This document shows positions 6,547 to 10,153 of a stretch of DNA of 10,153 bases, piece after piece. Source of the DNA: Chlorobiota bacterium (GTDB taxonomy: Bacteria > Bacteroidota > Bacteroidia > Bacteroidales > F082); NCBI GenBank assembly GCA_030619415.1, contig JAUXBM010000039.1:1-10153 (forward strand), given 5' to 3'. Under the pieces are notes generated by a model that did no database searches, was not told the origin of the DNA, and saw only the letters and a program-made list of their open reading frames with translations. Both the position numbers and the translations under genes were made by a program. Position 1 is the stretch's first letter. Each line of letters begins with the position of its first letter.

Positions 6547-6651
6547 AAGACCTGAGACCTGAGACCTGAGACTCGAAACCTGAGACTTGAGACTCGAGAC
6601 TCGAGACCTCAGACTCGAAACCCGAGACCTGAGACTCAAGACCCGAAACCA
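6547..6651. repeat. Heptamer tandem repeat, 15 units, upstream of thyA
   Basis: There are fifteen contiguous 7-base units with consensus GAGACYY on the plus strand (RRGTCTC on the minus strand). GAGACCT and GAGACTC occur four times each, and the others are variants such as GAAACCT, AAGACCC and CAGACTC. Unit positions 2 (A), 4 (A) and 5 (C) are constant in all 15. GAGACTC is almost self-complementary (GAG-A-CTC), so either strand could fold into slipped hairpins. The array starts 40 bases upstream of the thyA ATG, inside the 405-base gap between thyA and the nucleoside transporter gene. The rest of that gap (6652-6853) is AT-rich sequence in which I see no gene. Confidence 0.95.
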
Positions 6652-6853
6652 ATTTAAATTTAGGAATATGCTTGCATGTATCAGGGCTCAAAGTTATCAA
6701 CATAATCACACAGTAAAAAAGAAAAAACACTAAAAAACAGGTGGTTCATTAGTCTGTTAATATTCAATTATTTATCAATTGGTTTTCTTCACGCTCCAAC
6801 AAATCTGCTTCCACAATTGCCACATAGGTTGATTTCAAGCAAGCGGAAAGGCG

Positions 6854-6883
6854 TTTGTAAAAAACAAGATTAGCTTAAATTTA
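6854..6883 (+). promoter_or_regulatory. Probable promoter of the nucleoside transporter gene
   Basis: TTTG (6854-6857) lies 18 bases before TAAATTTA (6876-6883), which differs from the TAnnTTTG consensus only at its last base. A start near 6890 would leave a leader of about 20 bases that includes the Shine-Dalgarno-like AAAGGAG. Confidence 0.45.
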
Positions 6884-6896
6884 CCGGTTTTAAATC

Positions 6897-6903
6897 AAAG
6901 GAG
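6897..6903 (+). promoter_or_regulatory. Shine-Dalgarno-like site of the nucleoside transporter gene
   Basis: AAAGGAG lies nine bases before the ATG at 6913. It is notable because the other starts in this window have no clear Shine-Dalgarno sequence, and it supports ATG 6913 as the start. Confidence 0.6.
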
Positions 6904-6912
6904 CAATACATT

Positions 6913-8166
6913 ATGGGGATAAAGTTTCGGATTACAGTCATGAACTTCTTGCAATTCTTTATCTGGGGGGCATGGCTGATAACGATTGGAGGATATTGGT
7001 TCCAGAATAAACAATGGAGCGGGACTGAATTTGGTATCATTTTCTCTACAATGGGAATTGCTTCATTATTTATGCCGGCGATAGCAGGAATTATTGCCGA
7101 CCGATGGGTAAATGCCGAAAAGCTTCTGGGCATATTCCATTTAATTGGTGCTGTTGTTCTTTTTATGCTACCGGAAGTAAATGATCCATCAACTTTCTTT
7201 TGGGTCATGTTGCTCAACATGGTTTTTTATATGCCCACCATTTCGCTTTCCATCACTGTAGCCTATTCTGCTTTGAATGGTGCAAACCTGGATGTAATTA
7301 AGCATTATCCTCCCATCCGTGTATTTGGAACCATTGGTTTTATAGTTGCCATGTGGACAGTGAGCCTGCTGAAAATTGAAACTTCAGCCACACAGTTTTA
7401 CGTGGCCTCGGCTGCATCATTGGCACTTGGTCTTTTTGCCTTCACGCTCCCAAAATGTGCAATCAATAAAAATGTTCAAACCAAATCGTTTGTTGAGTCT
7501 TTGGGCTTAAAAGCTTTTGCTTTGTTCAAGAACAGCAAGATGGCCCTTTTCTTTGTTTTCTCCATGCTGTTGGGGGCATCTTTACAATTAACCAATGCCT
7601 ATGGGGATACTTTCTTGCATGATTTTGCAAAAGTTCCGGAGTATAAAGATTTGCTGACAGTAGAATACCCGGCTATTATTATGTCGATTTCCCAAATGTC
7701 GGAGACCTTATTTATTTTGGCCATTCCCTTTTTCTTAAGGCGTTTTGGGATCAAAAAAGTAATGCTGATCAGTATGGTTGCGTGGGTATTGCGCTTTGCC
7801 TTTTTTGGTTATGGAAACCCGGCCGAAATGCTCTGGATGATTATCCTGTCGAATATTGTTTATGGAATGGCTTTCGATTTCTTTAATATTTCGGGTTCTT
7901 TATTTGTCGAAACCCAAACCGATTCCAGTATCCGTGCAAGTGCTCAGGGCGTATTTATGATGATGACCAATGGCTTTGGTGCTATTTTGGGAAGTTGGAG
8001 CAGTGGTTTAATTATTGATAATTTCTTCAAAGATGCAAATGGCAATTATGAGTGGCAAGGCATCTGGCTCACATTTGCAGCCTATTCTTTAATTATTACC
8101 ATCTTGTTTGCCATTTTCTTTAAGCATAAGCATAATCCCGAAGAAGTAGCTGTGGTGAAGCATTGA
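6913..8166 (+). CDS. nupG: NupG-type nucleoside:H+ symporter (MFS)
   Basis: A 417-residue inner-membrane transporter of the nucleoside:H+ symporter family, nearly the same length as E. coli NupG (418). It probably has 12 membrane helices. Segments that I recall as close to NupG are FLQFFIWGAWL (12-22), GIASLFMPAIAGIIADRW (48-65), YPPIRVFGTIGFIVAMW (132-148), ALFKNSKMALFFVFSMLLGA (203-222), GDTFLHDF, IIMSISQMSETLFILAIPFF (255-274) and FDFFNISGSLFVE. The role is uptake of pyrimidine and purine nucleosides driven by the proton gradient. Its position divergent from thyA-folA makes a role in pyrimidine or thymidine salvage likely, though exact specificity cannot be read. The stop lies 49 bases from the stop of the convergent nuclease-family gene; no good terminator is visible between them. 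Confidence 0.95.
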   Translation: MGIKFRITVMNFLQFFIWGAWLITIGGYWFQNKQWSGTEFGIIFSTMGIASLFMPAIAGIIADRWVNAEKLLGIFHLIGAVVLFMLPEVNDPSTFFWVMLLNMVFYMPTISLSITVAYSALNGANLDVIKHYPPIRVFGTIGFIVAMWTVSLLKIETSATQFYVASAASLALGLFAFTLPKCAINKNVQTKSFVESLGLKAFALFKNSKMALFFVFSMLLGASLQLTNAYGDTFLHDFAKVPEYKDLLTVEYPAIIMSISQMSETLFILAIPFFLRRFGIKKVMLISMVAWVLRFAFFGYGNPAEMLWMIILSNIVYGMAFDFFNISGSLFVETQTDSSIRASAQGVFMMMTNGFGAILGSWSSGLIIDNFFKDANGNYEWQGIWLTFAAYSLIITILFAIFFKHKHNPEEVAVVKH

Positions 8167-8215
8167 TTGGAATTTCTAGCGAGTGCGCTTCAAAGGAAGG
8201 TTTTAGATTTCGTCG

Positions 8216-8818
8216 TTATTCAATCTTTTTTTTGCGCTTGTTTATTTCATCCCTCACTTTGGATGCTTCTTCATAATCTTCATCGGCAATGGCCTTTTTG
8301 AGCATATCTTGCAGCTCTTCCAATAAATAATCATCGTATTTCCCGGTCATTGAACCGATTTCTTTTTCACTGGCAAGTTCCGCACCCATATCTTCGCTTG
8401 TACTTGCATCATCCATTTCAATGCCTGCTTCTTCAATAATACTTTCGAGTGCGTAAATCGGACAACCAAACCTTATTGCAAGGGCAACAGCATCACTTGT
8501 TCTGCTGTCAATTTTTGAAGTCTGGCCCTCACTACTACAAATCAATTGTGAAAAAAATATGCCTTCTTCAAATTTGTTAATAATTACTTCGGTAACCTTA
8601 ATCTTAAAATGGTCGGCAAAATTTTTAAATAAGTCGTGAGTAAGCGGCCGGGTTGGTTTCATTTTTTCGAGTTCAATAGCGATGGCCTGCGCCTCAAAAC
8701 CGCCAATAATAATAGGCAGCCTGCGCTTTTCACCACTCACTCCCAATATCAATGCATATGCCCCACTTTGTGATTGGCTATAGGACATACCCACTATTTC
8801 AAGTTTGATTTTCTTCAT
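8216..8818 (-). CDS. Bifunctional nuclease family (DUF151) protein with C-terminal UVR motif
   Basis: A 200-residue cytoplasmic protein. Residues 1-135 form the BFN/DUF151 domain: IVGMSYSQSQSGAYALILG (8-26), RRLPIIIGGFEAQAIAIEL (32-50), RPLTHDLF (57-64), and SKIDSRTSDAVALAIRFGCP (101-120) with the conserved DSRxSDAxALA stretch. An acidic linker (131-163) follows. Residues 166-198 (LEELQDMLKKAIADEDYEEA, then KVRDEIN) match the UVR motif of UvrB and UvrC, a helical hairpin that mediates protein contacts. The BFN-UVR arrangement is, to my knowledge, the usual form in Bacteroidota. Nuclease activity has been described for plant and some bacterial BFN-domain proteins; the physiological role here is unknown. 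The gene is divergent from the pyrophosphatase gene, with 288 bases between the two starts. Confidence 0.9.
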   Translation of the reverse strand: MKKIKLEIVGMSYSQSQSGAYALILGVSGEKRRLPIIIGGFEAQAIAIELEKMKPTRPLTHDLFKNFADHFKIKVTEVIINKFEEGIFFSQLICSSEGQTSKIDSRTSDAVALAIRFGCPIYALESIIEEAGIEMDDASTSEDMGAELASEKEIGSMTGKYDDYLLEELQDMLKKAIADEDYEEASKVRDEINKRKKKIE

Positions 8819-8840
8819 CCGTTTCTCTCAAAAAACAAGA

Positions 8841-8865
8841 CCTTAAAAGTAGAAAACTTTTTAGG
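8841..8865. repeat. Inverted repeat upstream of the nuclease-family gene
   Basis: CCTTAAAAGT (8841-8850) and ACTTTTTAGG (8856-8865) are complementary at 9 of 10 positions around the 5-base spacer AGAAA. The element lies 22-47 bases upstream of the minus-strand ATG at 8818, overlapping where its promoter or leader should be. It could be an operator or a leader hairpin; AT-rich chance is possible. The remaining part of this gap to 9106 is AT-rich with no gene that I can see. Confidence 0.5.
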
Positions 8866-9048
8866 ATGCTGGTGGTGCAGTCGCATTGAATTTCAAACAG
8901 ATTTAATAAGGATCTGATTTAGAGATAATAATTGATTTTTTCCGCTTGATTTAATCGAATAAAAAACAACTGATATCGTACTGGAAAAATAAGCCCGAAG
9001 TCTTAATAACTAAAATTAGCTGGCCGTGAGATTTTTCACCTATTTTTC

Positions 9049-9056
9049 TATATTAG
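9049..9056 (+). promoter_or_regulatory. Weak -7 box candidate for the pyrophosphatase gene
   Basis: TATATTAG differs from TAnnTTTG at one fixed position and lies 50 bases before the ATG at 9107. No TTG is seen at the right distance upstream, so this is only a tentative site. Confidence 0.25.
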
Positions 9057-9106
9057 CGCCTTTCTTCGAAAACCGTAAATTAATAAGTAAAAATTTAAGT
9101 GTCATT

Positions 9107-10153
9107 ATGAAAAAAATTCTATCGTTCCTGGCATTGTTGTCAGTGCCAATATTGGCATCCGCCAGCGAGGCCGACTTGGTGATTCCTGAGGGAATTAAAA
9201 GTCAAACCATCCTGTATTGGGGTTTCCTGATCACCCTTGCAGGCTTTATGTTTGGTTTATATCAATTTGTTCAGGTAAAAAAAATAAGGGCGCACAAGTC
9301 GATGTTGGATGTTGCCCAGGTAATTTTTGAAACTGCAAAAATCTATTTGATTCAGCAAGGAAAATTTCTTGCCATCCTGTTCCTTTTCATAGGAACCATT
9401 GTTGCCTTTTATTTTGGATTCTTATCTCAACATGAGGTTGTTGATCCAGTAACCGGAGAGTCTCATATGGAAAATGCCTTTGGTATTGGTGGTGTTTTAA
9501 TGATCCTTGGCTGGACCGTTGTTGGAATCCTTGGATCGTATGCCGTTGCCTGGTTTGGTATTCGGATGAACACTTTGGCCAACTCAAGAATGGCTTTTGC
9601 ATCCCTCGAGAGAAAACCGATTAAACTTCTCAATATTCCATTAAATGCAGGAATGAGTATTGGTGTTGTTCTCATCTCCCTCGAACTGATGATGATGTTG
9701 ATTATCCTGTTGTTTGTTCCAGGAGAATACGCAGGTGCCAGTTTTATTGGTTTTGCCATTGGCGAATCGCTGGGTGCATCTGCCCTCAGAATTGCCGGAG
9801 GTATTTTTACAAAGATTGCCGATATCGGCTCTGACCTGATGAAAGTAATTTTCAAAATCGGTGAAGACGACCCGCGCAATCCCGGAACCATTGCCGACTG
9901 TGTTGGTGATAATGCCGGTGATAGTGTTGGGCCAACTGCCGATGGATTCGAGACTTATGGTGTAACGGGTGTTGCCCTGATTGCATTCATCCTGCTTGCT
10001 GTAGTTGACCCGGCAAACCAGGTTCAGTTGCTAACATGGATTTTTGTAATGCGGATATTAATGATTGTCACCTCAATTGTTTCTTTCTGGGTCAATGCAG
10101 CAATCACAAAAGCAAAATACAGCAATGCAGATGAACTTGATTTCGAGAAACCA
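9107..10153 (+). CDS. hppA: Membrane-bound ion-translocating pyrophosphatase (3' end cut by window)
   Basis: The frame is open from ATG 9107 to the last base: 349 codons, about half of a protein that in this family has roughly 700-750 residues. It hydrolyses pyrophosphate in the cytoplasm and pumps H+ and/or Na+ across the inner membrane. Residues 1-20 (MKKILSFLALLSVPILASAS) look like a signal peptide or first anchor. Clear membrane helices follow at about 35-54, 87-106, 125-150, 181-204 and 211-230. The pyrophosphate-binding region has GGIFTKIADIGSDL (231-244), EDDPRNPGTIAD (253-264) and DCVGDNAGDSVGPTADGFET (264-283). The usual form of the last stretch is DNVGDNVGDxAGMxADLFE, so this belongs to a divergent branch. 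The residue that sets K+ dependence and most ion-gate residues lie beyond the window, so the pumped ion cannot be assigned. No Shine-Dalgarno sequence precedes the start. Confidence 0.95.
   Translation, partial: MKKILSFLALLSVPILASASEADLVIPEGIKSQTILYWGFLITLAGFMFGLYQFVQVKKIRAHKSMLDVAQVIFETAKIYLIQQGKFLAILFLFIGTIVAFYFGFLSQHEVVDPVTGESHMENAFGIGGVLMILGWTVVGILGSYAVAWFGIRMNTLANSRMAFASLERKPIKLLNIPLNAGMSIGVVLISLELMMMLIILLFVPGEYAGASFIGFAIGESLGASALRIAGGIFTKIADIGSDLMKVIFKIGEDDPRNPGTIADCVGDNAGDSVGPTADGFETYGVTGVALIAFILLAVVDPANQVQLLTWIFVMRILMIVTSIVSFWVNAAITKAKYSNADELDFEKP

Noticed and set aside
6545..6730. A 61-codon minus-strand frame reading LESQVSG-type heptads through the repeat array, resembling a coiled coil
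   Set aside because: The peptide repeat is a by-product of a 7-base DNA unit (21 bases = 7 codons). The base-level period is not a multiple of three and the frame has no start context or family match.
6764..6874. Minus-strand open stretch in the thyA/nupG gap with protein-like sequence (LKSTYVAIVEADLLEREENQ)
   Set aside because: It is only 37 codons between stops, lacks a start codon, overlaps the probable nupG promoter and matches nothing I recognise. Such stretches occur by chance.
8178..8189. AGCG-AGTG-CGCT hairpin between the convergent nupG and nuclease-family genes as a terminator
   Set aside because: A 4-bp stem without a T-tract is too weak to call.
9387..9891. Long minus-strand open frames inside the pyrophosphatase gene
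   Set aside because: They lie antisense to a clearly conserved coding sequence and show no domain or start signal of their own.

Overview
The window looks like a chromosomal segment of a Bacteroidota bacterium. The supporting signs are an AT-rich composition, start codons mostly without Shine-Dalgarno sequences, promoter-like boxes of the TAnnTTTG type, lipoprotein and TlpA-like genes, and a thymidylate synthase with the short insertion I associate with this phylum. There is no phage, IS element, CRISPR array, rRNA or tRNA, and most genes belong to housekeeping families. The less ordinary material is in the uncharacterised proteins and in the gaps.

Left part (1-1780, all +): the 3' part of a lipoprotein built from two cupredoxin-like domains, then two small proteins of ferredoxin-like alpha/beta-barrel type (DUF4242-like and ABM/cyclase-like). 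A perfect 13-bp hairpin with a T-tract ends the block. Middle (1860-4224, +): a clear Bacteroidota-type promoter drives a 476-residue uncharacterised protein whose last ~65 residues resemble DUF3892. Next come the wreckage of a TMEM175/DUF1211-type potassium channel gene and a secreted TlpA-like thioredoxin gene with its own promoter box.

Nucleotide block (4226-8166): on the minus strand, thyA, folA and an unknown lipoprotein gene form a probable operon. ThyA turns dUMP into dTMP and oxidises methylene-THF to DHF, and FolA reduces the DHF back to THF. Divergent from them, on the plus strand, is a NupG-type nucleoside:H+ symporter, so de novo TMP synthesis and nucleoside uptake share one 405-bp intergenic region. 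That region carries a 15-unit heptamer tandem repeat immediately upstream of thyA.

Right part (8216-10153): a bifunctional-nuclease-family protein with a C-terminal UVR motif (minus) is divergent from the first half of a membrane-bound ion-pumping pyrophosphatase (plus, cut by the window end) with a non-canonical active-site loop. I found no convincing new multi-gene system. The best leads are the decayed channel gene, the heptamer array, the degenerate tandem cupredoxin, the DUF3892-tailed protein and the divergent pyrophosphatase.
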